This document shows positions 43,907 through 55,520 of a stretch of 64,000 bases of DNA, piece after piece. Numbering within the stretch: the stretch's first letter is position 1; the number at the start of each line of letters is the position of its first letter. The notes below the pieces were generated by a model. The model ran no database searches. It was not told the origin of the DNA and worked only from the letters and a program-made list of their open reading frames with translations. Source of the stretch: Cephalotus follicularis (taxonomy: Eukaryota; Streptophyta; Magnoliopsida; Oxalidales; Cephalotaceae); NCBI GenBank assembly GCA_001972305.1, contig BDDD01000042.1:375275-439274 (forward strand). The letters run 5' to 3'. The position numbers were made by a program, and so were the translations under genes.

Positions 43907-44577
43907 GGATCTATAGGATATGATTGATTGATTGGGTGTTTGATGCACCACCACTGAGTGTCTGCCATTGATTGATTGTTATAGATCCTATCTATATGCT
44001 CTGTTATGGGCCAGTGACATACGGATAGTAGATCACCAATTGTATTCATGCATTTGCCATATCATGCATTGATATTGTACACTGCACATTTATATTGCCT
44101 AAACTGTCACTGATATTGCATATTGTACATGCATACATGCTGCATGGGGTTTCTTCTTAGCCTTGTGGCTAAGCCCATCCCTCGGGGTGGGGCTGTGTTG
44201 TACTCTTATGTGCGGCATAGGTAGGGCAGCAGGTAGCAACGGACAGAAGGATTGAAGATTCGGTGCGACCGCATGATCGTTTGGATATGACAAAGCCGAC
44301 TTAAAGATTGTGCCAATGAGACTGGAGACTAGTGTTGTATGGAAACGTATCAGAATGAAATGACTGACATAGTTTTGTAACTGAATAAGTGTTGTTTTTT
44401 AATGACTTGTACTGTACCGTATTGTATCGCATGAATGAATATTTGTACTGTATCCTCCGCATATGACATGTATTGAAAAGTTTTAAGTTTTTCTGTATTT
44501 TTATATTGCTAGTCCCGACCACTGTATTGTATATTGGATTGAGAGTAATGCCACGTGTCAGTTCTGTGGGCGCTACA
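43907..44577 (+). repeat. 5' LTR of Gypsy H, part right of E
   Basis: Continues LTR H from CTATAGGATATGATTGATTG to GGGCGCTACA at 44577. Contains the conserved hairpin near 44145-44178. It is followed by the primer site, so this is the 5' LTR. Confidence 0.93.
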
Positions 44578-44580
44578 GAA

Positions 44581-44598
44581 TGGTATCAGAGACATTGG
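44581..44598 (+). other. Primer-binding site of Gypsy H
   Basis: TGGTATCAGAGACATTGG, three bases after the LTR end; identical to that of C. Confidence 0.92.
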
Positions 44599-44742
44599 TC
44601 GGCCTGCTAGTAAAGTATATTAATGCGTTGATCGAGATTGACTGAATGGATTTCCATGATATATGTTCTTACTTATTCATGCCACTGTTTTTGGAATTGA
44701 AAGAGTTGTATCTGATCATCCCATTGTTGTCTTTTTATAGCA

Positions 44743-45978
44743 ATGGATAATAGAGGAAGGCGTGGCCTACAGGGTGAAAGGAATGCCCCTGCCCTTGCTC
44801 CTGCCCCTGTTCCTGTTGATGATGAACTGGCTCATGGTAACGTCCTTCCAGAGTATGACCCTAATGCTCCTCCCGTCGGGGCTGACCCTAAGGTTTGGAG
44901 GCAGACGTGTGCCACTATGGCATAGATACATACTCTGATGGGACGCCAACAGGCTTGAGTGGAGCGTAGGCCAATGAGGGAAGATATGTTAGGCCACTTT
45001 CTAAAGTTGTAGCCTCCAGCATTCGTAGGACTCCCTGATCCTACCCTTACTGAGTCTTGGCTAGCTAATTTGGAAAAGATCTTTGAGGCAATGGGATGTG
45101 AGGATGAACAGAAATTGGTGTTGGCAGTATATATGCTCCAAGGTGAAGCCAAACACTGCTGGGCTATGGTAAATACAGATCATACAAGGAATGGTACAGT
45201 TCGCTCTTGGGATGCTTTCAAAAGAGAGTTCAATGCAAGGTACTACCCTCAGGTAGAGATAGACAGAAGAGAGGTTGAATTTGTCAACTTGGTACAGGGA
45301 AGCATGATGGTTGCTGAGTATGAGGCAAGATTCATGCAGTTAGCCTGATCTGCCCCATACTTAGTTGAAGGTCAAGAGCGTAGAGCGAAGAAGTTCCTTA
45401 GGGGACTGAGATTGGACTTGAGGAGACAGTTGACTCCCTTGGGTTTGACCTCCATATCGGATATCTCTTCTCGTGCCATGCAGCTTGAGGACATTGCAGT
45501 GGAGGCTAGACAGATGAGAGAGAAAGCCCGAACTCGATATACTCCTTCTGCTTGGCCGAGTGGCAGTGAAAGTGGCAGCGCTAAATCACAGAAGACTGAT
45601 AGTAGCCCCTCTCCTGGTTCTCAGGGTAGCAGTCAAGGCAGCGAGAATCAATCCCGTTTTGATCAGAGGAGAGACAGGTCTAGGAGTGCACACCGTGGAG
45701 GCCGATCTTCAGGATCTAGCCCGAATGTACCCTCCAGGTTTGCAGATGCCGGTAACCAGAGTACCCCAGTTCCTTGCATGCATTGTCAGAAGACTAACCA
45801 CACTTCTAAGATTTGTAGATGGTTTTTGGGCCATTGCTTGGCTTGTGGTGGTTCCGACCATATTGCTAGAGATTGCCCTCGGAGTTTTTGTCCTAGAGGA
45901 GTGGATCAGACACGATGGTCACAGTCTCCACAGGGACCGAGTACCAGTAGACCGTCTTCTTCCCATGGGACTTCGTAG
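44743..45978 (+). pseudogene. Gypsy H gag with capsid and double zinc knuckle
   Basis: ATG at 44743 (MDNRGRRGLQGERNAPALAP). One frame throughout, with stops at 44923 (TAG), a few before 45040, 45346 (TGA) and the final 45976 (TAG). Capsid motifs: WLANLEKIFEAMGCEDEQK, YMLQGEAKHCWAMV, FKREFNARYYPQVEIDRRE. Knuckles CMHCQKTNHTSKIC and CLACGGSDHIARDC are both complete. C lacks this capsid region, so H shows what C lost. A one-base deletion near 45975 separates gag from the protease frame. Confidence 0.92.
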
Positions 45979-45995
45979 TCAGGGGGAAGCAACCT

Positions 45996-46412
45996 ATGGG
46001 TTCTTCTCCGATAGTTCAGGTTAGAGTGTTTGCTTTGGAACCGAGTGCTGCAGCAGGGTCTGATGTTGTGATTGGAGGTACTATTCGACCCTTTCAGCTT
46101 CCAGCACGGGTTCTTATTGACCTAGGTTCATCATACTCATACATTGCATTGCATTTTGTCTCCCATGATGGTTTGAGACCCGAGTACCTTCCTTTCTTGA
46201 TGGAAGTGTCCACACCTCTCAATGAGTCAGCGACCACCGATCGAGTGTGTGGAGATTGTATTATTGAGATTGATGATCATTGCTTGTTAGCCAATCTTAT
46301 TGTTCTTCCTATGGATTTCTTACATGTGATTCTTGGCATGGATTGGTTGTCTGCTAGTTTCGCTCAGGTGGATTGTTATCAGAAAGTTGTAGTTTTCAGT
46401 CCTCCGAGATGA
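45996..46412 (+). pseudogene. Gypsy H protease
   Basis: GGTIRPFQLPARVLIDLGSS (DLG where C and E have DPG, one C-to-T change), LPFLMEVSTPLNES, and the second hallmark HVILGMDWLSASFAQVDC. Ends at TGA 46410-46412, one change from Arg. It is in a different frame from gag because of the small deletion before it. Confidence 0.9.
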
Positions 46413-46885
46413 CTACCTTTTCGATTCCTTGGTACCTTAGAGCCATCATTTGTTTTGATGATTTTGGCTTTGCATGTGGACAGATTGTTAGGACAGGGAT
46501 GCCAGGGGTTTCTAGCACATGTGCTTGATACAGATAGATGGCGACCGAAACTGGAAGATGTACCCACGGTTTGCGAGTTCAGAGATGTTTTTCCTCGGGA
46601 CTTCACTTCACTACCACCGGACAGGAGATAGAATTTGTAATTGATTTGATACCAGGTACTGCACTGAGTTCTCGAGCACTGTACAAAATGGCACCAATAA
46701 AATTGAAGGAGTTGAAGATGCAGTTACAGGATCTTCTGGACAAAGGTTTTATAAGACCTAGTGTTTCACCATAGGGAGCACCTATTCTCTTTGTCAAGAA
46801 GAAAGATGGATCGCTCCAAATGTGTATTGGCTATCGACAACTCAATAAAGTTACAGTGAGGAATAAATACCCTCTACCGCATATT
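46413..46885 (+). pseudogene. Gypsy H protease-RT linker and first part of RT
   Basis: VCEFRDVFPRDFTSLPP in one frame, then EFVIDLIPGTALSSRALYKM and [20 protein letters not shown] in another, a TAG at 46772 (Trp position), [19 protein letters not shown] and NKYPLPHID. The RT is cut off here, before any catalytic Asp. Confidence 0.9.
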
Positions 46886-47549
46886 GATTGAGTTCTCGTA
46901 TAACAATAGTCATCACGAGAGCATACAGATGGCTCCTTATAAGGCCCTTTATGGAAGGAAGTGTTGGTCACCAGTTTTTTGGGATCAGGTCGGCGAAAGA
47001 AGCATTTTGGGGCCAGAGATAGTCCAGTTTACCTCAGAGAAAGTGAAATTGATTAAAGACCGATTGATAGTGGCACAGAGTAGACAGAAAACCTATGCAA
47101 ACGTTCATCGCAAAGGCTTGGAGTTTGTTGTTGGTGACCATGTTTTCCTCAAAGTGTCACCCACTAAAGGAGTCATGAGATTCGGGAAGAAAGGGAAGCT
47201 TTCTCCTCGTTTTATCGGACCATTCGAGATATTGGATCGGATTGGCCGACTTGTTTATAGGCTTGCCTTGCCTCCAGCATTGTCGGGAGTTCATGATGTG
47301 TTCCATGTTTTTCAGTTGAGGAGATATGTTCGAGATCCCTCACACATCATCGAGTATGGTCAGATTCAGCTGCAACCTGACTTGTCATTTTCTGAGACTC
47401 CTATACAGATTGTTGATAGACATATCAGAGTTTTGAGAAATAAGACCATCCCTTTGGTTAGTGTTCTATGGTAGTTTCATGGTTCAGCATAGCGCACTTC
47501 GGAGCGCGAGGACAAGATGAGAGTAATATATCCCTTCCTGTTTGATTGA
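46886..47549 (+). pseudogene. Gypsy H integrase end, GPY/F module and chromodomain
   Basis: Directly after the RT stub the frame reads [20 protein letters not shown] (end of the integrase core). [20 protein letters not shown] (GPY/F), LSGVHDVFHVFQLRRYVRDP and VDRHIRVLRNKTIPLVSVLW follow. A TAG (47472) and a second stop then break the chromodomain, whose last residues YPFLFD end at 47549. About 2 kb present in C (RT core, RNase H, integrase zinc finger and active site) is missing. Confidence 0.92.
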
Positions 47550-47590
47550 TCGATTGACTGACTGTTGAATCTGGGGACCGGATTCTTTTA

Positions 47591-47602
47591 AGGAGGGGAG
47601 AA
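47591..47602 (+). other. Polypurine tract of Gypsy H
   Basis: AGGAGGGGAGAA directly before TGTGACGACCC at 47603, mirroring that of C. Confidence 0.9.
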
Positions 47603-50041
47603 TGTGACGACCCGAATTCCCTTTTTGTACTGTTCATGTATACCTTGTACTGTATCGTACTGTATTGAATTGTATTGAACCGAATCGTACTGTATTGACT
47701 TGTACTGGACTGTATTGTATTGTACCGGCTTGAAATAAATATATGCCTATCGGTTATAATATGGAACGTATGCATGTATAGTCAGGATTTTAGACTGAGT
47801 ATCGGAGAGATAGTGAATTGACTATATAAGTCAATTTCTCACCCTTTTCTCTCATTTTCACTCTATCTTCCTCTCTCTTTACACATCTCCTCTTTCCCTA
47901 GCTGAGTAATCTCCATAGCAGCTCCGGATTGGCTTCTTCCATCAACAAAGATAGCATTTGCAAGTGGTAGCATACCAATTGAACAAGAAAAGAGAGTGGG
48001 CTCTTGGGAATCTTCGGCTTTGATCGATTGTTTGTTCAACCGTTAAAGTTGCTATAATAGGTAGGACTTCTTACTTAAATTACCTAAAGATTGTATTGAT
48101 TGATTGATTGAACTGCATGATTAATTGATTGTATTGAGTGAATTGTAGGTTTTAGGGTTTTTATTAAATCCTTAGCCAAATTGATATAAAAAATGATAGA
48201 ATTTGTAAATTGAAGGTAGTAACTTGTCTTACGAACCTTAAATGATCGATTTTAAAACTTGGTTTTCAAAGAATGGGTTTTAAAGGGTTTTTGACCTGAG
48301 ATTTGACTATTTTTTCTGCATAAAATCGACCCTGCCCAACAAAGACATCGATCCCTAACCCATGGACATCGATGTCTTTTGCTTGAAATGTCGTATCCTT
48401 GATTTCTGCAACAAAGACATCGACGTCTTTGCCCAGGATTTCTCTTTTTTGATGAAGACATCGATGCGCGATCACAGGTTATTTTTAATGAAAACGCCTT
48501 TTCCCAAAGATATCGACGTCTTTAAGCCAGATCTCTATACAAATAGAGAAAGACATCGATGTCTTTCAAAGACGTCGATGCCCTTCTACAGTTTTAAAGA
48601 ATTGCTTGAAACGCATCGATGTCTTTTGCCAAAGATATCGACGCCTACAGTGCAGAATGGAATTTCAGCTATTTTAAAGCTGGTTTTCAACTCCATTTCA
48701 CATTGCTGCTTGACTGGAGCCTCACTTGAGGTATTCAAGCGTTTGAAACATAGTTTTCTACGGTTTTCAAATATTGGATTGATAAATTGATAGAGTGATG
48801 GAGTGAGCCATGAGCGACCATCCAGTGACTTTCATCAACCGGATAGACATTCCTTCCTATCTCATTGATTCGATTGTGACCATCTATTGGCTACTGATTG
48901 ATTGATTGAGCCATAAGTGTAGTGAGTCTAAGTTTGGAACGTTGGACGCTCATTCCCATTTCTCCATTAGACATCACCACTTATCAGCATTGTACTGACA
49001 GATTGATTGATTGTATTGTATGAATCCTATAGAGTGACCTTATTACCCGCATCGGCATGTTCGGTTGTCGACTTTGTCCATCTATTTCGTCGATCGCGTC
49101 ATTTATCGTATTGATTTGCTGAAGAGCAGTACTGTTACTGATTGACGATTGATGCTCCCGAAGGGTCGTAGTTCCCTGACGGTATAGTAGCTCCCCCATG
49201 GTTGTAGATCATCGATATTGTATTGACCCAGCCATAGGCTGGAAGACTTATGAGTCCCAAACCTGATCAGTTTGAGACAAATGGGTAGATATCCCACCCT
49301 TTTCGAAGGACTACCTTCCGTGGGATTGATCATTGCTACTGATTGACATTGTACTGACCGAGGTCGAATGCTCTATAATACATGATTGATTGATTGGGTG
49401 TTTGATGCACCACCACTGAGTGTCTGCCATTGATTGATTGTTATAGATCCTATCCATATGCTCTGTTATGGGCTAGTGACATACGGATAGTAGATCGCCA
49501 ATTGTATTCATGCATTTGCCATATCATGCATTGATATTGTACACTGCACATTTATATTGCATAAACTGTCACCGATATTGCATATTGTACATGCATACAT
49601 GCTGCATGTGGTTTCTGCTAAGCCTTGTGGCTAACCCCATCCCTCGGAGTGGGTCTGTGTTGTACTCTTATGTGCGGAATAGGTAGGGCAGCAGGTAGCA
49701 GCGGACAGAAGGATTGAAGGTGAGACCGCATGATCGTTTGGATATGACAGAGCCGACTTAAAAATTGTGCTGATGAGACCGAAGACTAGTGTTGTATGGA
49801 AATGTATCAGAATGAAATGACTGACATAGTATTGTAACTGAATAAGTGTTGTTTTTTAATGACTGGTACTGTACCGTATTGTATCGCATGAATGAATATT
49901 TGTAATGTATCCTCCGCATATGACATGTATTGAAAAGTTTTAAGGTTTTCCATATTTTTATATTCCTATTCCGGACCACTGTATTGTATATTGGATTGAG
50001 AGTCATGACACGTGTCTGTTCTGCGTGCGCGGGGTGTTACA
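47603..50041 (+). repeat. 3' LTR of Gypsy H (2439 bp)
   Basis: TGTGACGACCC to GGGGTGTTACA. TATA box at 47823-47830, palindrome cluster at 48345-48650, GTAGCTCCC repeats near 49155-49205, hairpin near 49605. It is followed by ATGCT (50042-50046); the matching left target is lost. Confidence 0.94.
48345..48650. repeat. Palindrome cluster in LTR H (right)
   Basis: About eleven copies of the AAAGACATCGATGTCTTT type. Compared with LTR G, a segment near 48492 has lost one copy. Confidence 0.88.
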
Positions 50042-51348
50042 ATGCTAGCCTCAAGTACATAGCCTCAACGATCGATAGAGAGTATCAGTCAAAAGTTGTG
50101 TATCCAATCCACAAAATTTGGATCGGTAAGTTTGTTGATATCCAGAATACCAGAGAGCGGGTTCGGTGTCATTGCAATATCTACATATATGAAAGTAAAG
50201 AAAAGACAATTAGCATTTAGTTGAAATTATGTTCTCAAAAGATTTGGTATTTAAATATTTAAGTATAACTTCCCACTATTTTGTGCGAATTTCATAACCC
50301 TCAAGTATGGAAGATGGTAAACATTTAACTTGAATGATCTCAACATAAGTTGTTTCCTATGAGTGATCGGAATCCCGTAACATGTACATTGGCACCTTGG
50401 GTTTACTCAACAAGTATGATGTCCCTTATGGTTAGACAAAACTCTTTGCCCATTGTATCTCATAAAATTTTCAATCTTTGTTTTAGGTTATAGGTACTAT
50501 ATGCCCATGAGTTTACTCATCAAGACATAAGTATGCTATTTCAAATTGAGTCCATCATTAACCATTATGGTGGACTAAAGAGATAACCCTTGGGTTTACT
50601 CAACAAGGCTCGATCAATATCCCATCACTAATGCATATCTCATATTCAATTGATGTAAGAAAACTTATCTTAAGCAAACCTTGGGTTTACTCAACAAGTT
50701 ATGAGCTCTTGACAAGGTTCCTCACAGCAATAACAATGATTGAAGGCAACGACCGGATGCGTGCTTGTGTCTGTGTTCATTATCACTTGATATTAATTTG
50801 ATTAGAAGAGTGTTAAGATCTTTAATATTAGTCATCCTATTATTAGTTCGGTTTACAGATAGATGGCATAATATGGAGAGATCGTTGGAATCTCTAGCAT
50901 AACACATTTACACTAAGCATGCATCTCATACATCTTATCCTAATGGTAATCATGGACTTTTAAACTAATGGTATCATCCTAGGTAGTTTATTACAATAGT
51001 GCTAATATCCCATACAAGCCATGAGTGTTAAAAATATTACAAGTTTAAATTCTTCTTTCTTATCCTTCAGTCTTTCGCCGCGACTCTTGCTAACTAAAAA
51101 AACTACTTCTAATTATAAATTAAAAAGAAACTCGATTTCAAATCGAGGGATTTACAAAGGGAAGAGAAAATGTTTAAATGGATTACATATAAGGAGAGAA
51201 GAGGTATGAAAACCTTATTTGAAAGAATATTACAAACACCCACAATTAAAGAATTAAACCTACCATTACTTCAAGAATTGAATAAATAAAACCATCCATC
51301 TAGCTTAAAGTTCATGAACTACCATCATGCATTACGATATTCAATCTC

Positions 51349-51386
<38 letters not shown>

Positions 51387-52470
51387 TGATTATGAGCATA
51401 TAAAACAATAACCAACTCTTGAATTTTTTTTAAAGATTTTGGGCTCGGGTCATTATTCATTATGGGTCCGGGAGGTACAAGGGCCTACCAAGGATTGGGC
51501 CTTGGTTGCTATTCATCATAGGTCCAAGAGCTACTGGGCCCACTAAGAAATGGGCCTTAAATACTTTTTATTGTCCAACCATTCAATTAGGGTTAGAAGT
51601 TAGGGTTAGGGTTAGGGATATTTAGGGTTTAGTAAAAACCCTAACAGGTGACAAGTGTCATCCATCAACACATGCCACTTGTCCCTCAATCCAACCCTTC
51701 ATCACATGACACAACTTCAACCCTAAAAGTCAAGATCAATTCCTAGTCATCCATCTCATGGATTGATCCAAGGGCCAAGATTAAATCTGCATAAAAGTTA
51801 CTTTATTAAAGTTGGACACATGCTTCCTTAAATTAAGGAAAGTTTCATAGAAATGTCATAACCCTTATGACACACTCCACCCTCCCATTTATTACATGCA
51901 TGGCTGGCCCCTAACCCCTTCCTACATACTTAACCTTCACATCTCTTTTTAATGCAACACTTACATTAAAATTAAATGCAACTCTTACATCTCATCATCC
52001 ATTCACATTAAATATAACTTTTATACTAAAGTTTATGGACTTTACTACCTTTTGAGATATTAAAGTGAGTAAGGTAAATATTTTAATATGTCTCACATAT
52101 TATAAAGTTTATGGACTTTATACATTAATGCCATAAAGAGCCTTTGTCATCATCTTCATTAAGATGACTTAAGAGCTTCAAACAAACTCCGTTAATGGAG
52201 ATTTAAGCTCCTTGGGCCGAAGTTTTCTATGCATTTTGGGACATGGTTAAGTTGATTTTTAGGCTTAGGTCCAAGAGAGAAAAATGTCCCTACATACACA
52301 CAACCACATTGGTGCCCTCAAAAATCAAAACAAAACTTTTTTGTTCATCATTTTAGTACTTAATCTTAGACTAACATATAGGTCTCAAAAACTAATTTTT
52401 TTTACATTAATGGAAAGCTCATTACTCATATATTTATCACAACACAAAAATATATCAAAGTGTGATTAAA
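50042..52470 (-). other. Internal region of element I, no recognisable gene
   Basis: 2.4 kb between LTR H and the primer site of I. No gag or pol motif is seen in any frame. It holds a phrase CTTGGGTTTACTCAACAAG near 50397, 50584 and 50681 (and a variant near 50510), a TA microsatellite (51354-51383), GGGCC-rich phrases near 51430-51560 and a telomere-like GGGTTAGGGTTAGGG run (51588-51632). It could be the leader of a large non-autonomous LTR element, or partly other decayed sequence. Confidence 0.5.
51354..51383. repeat. TA microsatellite
   Basis: About fifteen uninterrupted TA units. Confidence 0.95.
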
Positions 52471-52486
52471 GTTGACTCTGATACCA
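52471..52486 (-). other. Primer-binding site of element I
   Basis: Minus strand TGGTATCAGAGTCAAC, two bases from an LTR end (CCAACA). It shows that I lies on the minus strand and that 52489 onward is its 5' LTR. Confidence 0.88.
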
Positions 52487-52488
52487 TT

Positions 52489-53989
52489 TGTTGGTTTCAT
52501 TACAAAGTATCTAGATTAACACTTAATCTAACCCAAACTAGCAAACCCTAAAACAGATTTGCTAGACACAAAACCTAATGTCAAAATCGCTTTGATAAAT
52601 GCTTTGATATACCAAAAGATCAAAAGAAAAAGAGAAGGAAGTAGATTAAAGTAACACTTACTTTGAGTTCTTTAACTCCTTCTATTATTTTCAAAACCTA
52701 TCGTACTTCAAGACACTTTGATGAGTGACAAATTTATGTCACCTCCAACAGAGAAGAAAGAGAGTGTCTAGGGAGAGAGCTCAAAATTTTCGGCCAAAGA
52801 AGAGTCCCTTATTTATTCGTCTCTTAATTCCTTATGGTAAAAAATGAACCCTTAAGCCTTAGTCTCTTAACACATTTCCTTTATATAGTAAGTGGTGGTC
52901 ATGACTTGTTACCTTATGACTTTACCAAGTCAAAGGTAAATAAGTCATGACTATAGGCAACATGATTAATCCCATTAATCATGTAGCTTATCTCATAAGC
53001 TAATTCAATTCAACTAATCACATTATTATAACTAATTAATTCTTCAATTAATTATTTCTCATCAATTCTCTTGCATTCTCACACTTATATTGTGTGTGAC
53101 TCTATGGGTTCATACTTACGTTGGACATAGGATTAATCATAACGCTTATGATTGTCCAATTAGTCATTCCTAATCGCATTAGAAACTTATAATTGGAATA
53201 AAGGAATTAGACCCTGATTTTAATTCTTTATTACATGTGATTAATAATCAATTAATCTCGGTTATCCTAATGATCAATATTAACATCTAGCAATGCATAT
53301 TGACCTCCAGGTAATATGAATATAACCTTGAACCTCAAATTACAATTACGTGCACGTATAATCCCTCTACCGACAATACTCGAATTAAACCTAGGGTAAG
53401 GAACAAGTTAGCCCCTAATAGTTCATTCATTAAAATGATATCACAGGTAATCAGCTATCATTATCAAATTAAAAACCCTTTCTAATTATCTGATCTCTTA
53501 TATTGGAATAAAAATTTCAATACCTTTTCATCATGGTCAGAAAATATTATAGCTAATAACCCTAAGCATAAACTCGCTATACTAGGAGCGGTAGATTCCA
53601 TCTTGCTCACTTATATATCTCCATGCATAATCTACCTTACCTAACTAATACCTGTATACTTCTTATGGTTAGAAAACGTATTTAAGTATCGTCAAAGTAT
53701 GATATCTTACACACAAGACATCTAGTGGTGGCTCAGGTCTAAAGACCACACACACTACTGCAATACTGGAAGCCTGTCTAACATGTATGTAAAACACCAT
53801 GCAGGTCTTCCTATAGCAAGCCACGTCAGTGAACTCATAAAATAATGAGCACCCACGTGTATGTCATATAGTCACTACATGATGACTTGTGAGAACAATC
53901 AACCTCTTCAACGAGCTGTCATACAACGTGCTAGTCTATCTAGATAACTTATGTCCAAGTATGTTATCTTACGACTAGGAAGGTTCTAG
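52489..53989 (-). repeat. 5' LTR of element I, truncated by J
   Basis: Begins TGTTGGTTTCATTAC in plus orientation. Its layout resembles Angela-like LTRs (phrases such as GGCTCAGGTCTAAAGACC near 53733 are like GTCTAAGGATTAGAC in A near 1973), so a Copia origin is likely. J enters at 53990 with candidate target TCTAG (53985-53989). The LTR end is beyond J and not in the window. Small open frames are shadows. Confidence 0.75.
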
Positions 53990-54149
53990 TGTCACGACCC
54001 GTCCCCTAAACCATACCCCCCCAGTTGAGCCGTGTCATGCTATATATAGCCATATTTCTTCCTAACTTTTTCCATGTCTTTGACCTCAATTCTAACTATT
54101 TACACCAATAACTTGTTTGGCAGAGAATAGGGCGCTAAGCACCGAGGTC

Positions 54150-54495
54150 TTCCTTAGCTTTCCGAGCTCTACCTTAGCTTCTCTACTCCAAGGCTGCCAT
54201 CGAGCTTGACTTATGATCTCTAGCTCTGGCCTATACTTTCGAGGTCTACCATCAATTCACCGAAGTCTGACCTCTTCTCCTGGTCTCTTCCTCAGAGGTC
54301 TGCCTTCAAACACAGAGGTCTGACTCTGAGCTCTGAGCTCTGACCTCTTCCTTTGAGGTTTGCTCTGACATCTGGACCTTTGCTGTGCATAGTCTGAGCT
54401 TTGCCTTCCATAGTCCGAGCTCTGACTTCCATTACCCGAGCTCTGCCTTACCATATTTGAGCTTTGCCTTCAGCTCTGATAGCTCTGACTAGCAT
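54150..54495. repeat. GAGCTCTG array in LTR J
   Basis: Many copies of CCGAGCTCTGMCTTCC and GAGGTCTGACC, spaced about 15-25 bp; GAGCTC is itself palindromic (AGAGCTCT). A different core from the TCGA clusters but the same architecture. Confidence 0.75.
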
Positions 54496-54533
54496 AACAT
54501 TAAGATCAATGACTACAAATCTACAGTTCAACC

Positions 54534-54536
<3 letters not shown>

Positions 54537-54570
<34 letters not shown>
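54537..54570. repeat. TA microsatellite in LTR J
   Basis: About seventeen uninterrupted AT/TA units. Confidence 0.95.
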
Positions 54571-54573
<3 letters not shown>

Positions 54574-55194
54574 GGCATCAACAGATAACACCACAATCAA
54601 TTAAGATATTCTATTTCAATATATTGACCATCCCAAAACCATTATTACTCCACCTATATCAACATATCATAATAATTCTTGTTATCCATCATGAACATAA
54701 TAACAATTCCCGTATGTCCCCATGCATGCAAATGTTGCTGGCCAACTCTACCGGTGTATGGTGCCTGGACTACCGTGGTCTACCTTTAATAGATTCAAGT
54801 GTTACTGGTCTGGGGGATCAGGTGGATCGTTGTTTGCCGCCTCAACTGAAAGATGTAAATAAGAGGGGGTTAGTCCAAGTGACTAAGTGAGTTAGGACAA
54901 GTCATTCCCTACTGCATCCACACCAAAACGGGATGCGCTGAAGGAAAGCAATATGGCATGATCAAGAAAAAATTGAAGTAAATATAAAACCATAAATGAA
55001 GTGAAATAACACCAGGGAATGAATATCATCAACAAGACTCCAAAGGAAGGAAATCATAACTCAACACTAAAGTTCACCGAATAAATTTCAATAAGCATCA
55101 GAATGAAATAAAATATCAAGAATTTTGAATATGATGCATAATCAAGATATGTGCCAAAATAATCATAAAATCTGGGAATGTTGGTGCAAATAGA

Positions 55195-55520
55195 ACCTCA
55201 TCATCTCATGTTCAGCCCATTACAGGCCTACAACATAGCACCCTACCCTCAACAAGGGGCCTACGTGTCTTTGCACGCACCCCACCTCACTGAGGCGCCT
55301 ACTACACCGGTGCAGTAGGGGCCTACGTGTCACCATCTGCACCCCACCCTCGTTCGAGGGGAATACGTGCAAAACATCTCAATATCCGCGGCTGTAGCAA
55401 TACTCACAGGCCAATAGTCTATAGGATATGTACATCATCCTTCATACACCGGTGTAGAGTGCCTATGGTAAGCATAACATCCATACCTCGCACGAGGGGC
55501 CTACATACACAGCAAGGACC
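55195..55520. repeat. GGGGCCTACGTGTC phrase repeats in LTR J
   Basis: GGGGCCTACGTGTC near 55256 and 55316, with shorter forms near 55358 and 55496, alternating with GCACCCCACC; imperfect units of about 60 bp. Confidence 0.65.

Larger units (their letters stand above)
29658..50041 (+). mobile_element. Gypsy H (family T), plus strand, contains E; 5' LTR truncated
   Basis: 5' LTR pieces 29658-31268 and 43907-44577, split by E, then primer site, gag, protease, a short RT stub joined to the end of integrase, chromodomain, PPT and 3' LTR 47603-50041. Same family as C and G. About 2 kb of RT, RNase H and integrase core are deleted, so it could not move by its own enzymes, although its primer site, gag region, PPT and 3' LTR are present. 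The left 165 bp or so of the 5' LTR are lost at the junction with C. Confidence 0.94.

Noticed and set aside
51588..51632. Interstitial telomere
   Set aside because: Only a few TTAGGG-like units, mixed with other spacing and unlike the plant TTTAGGG array; more likely an LTR or leader word.
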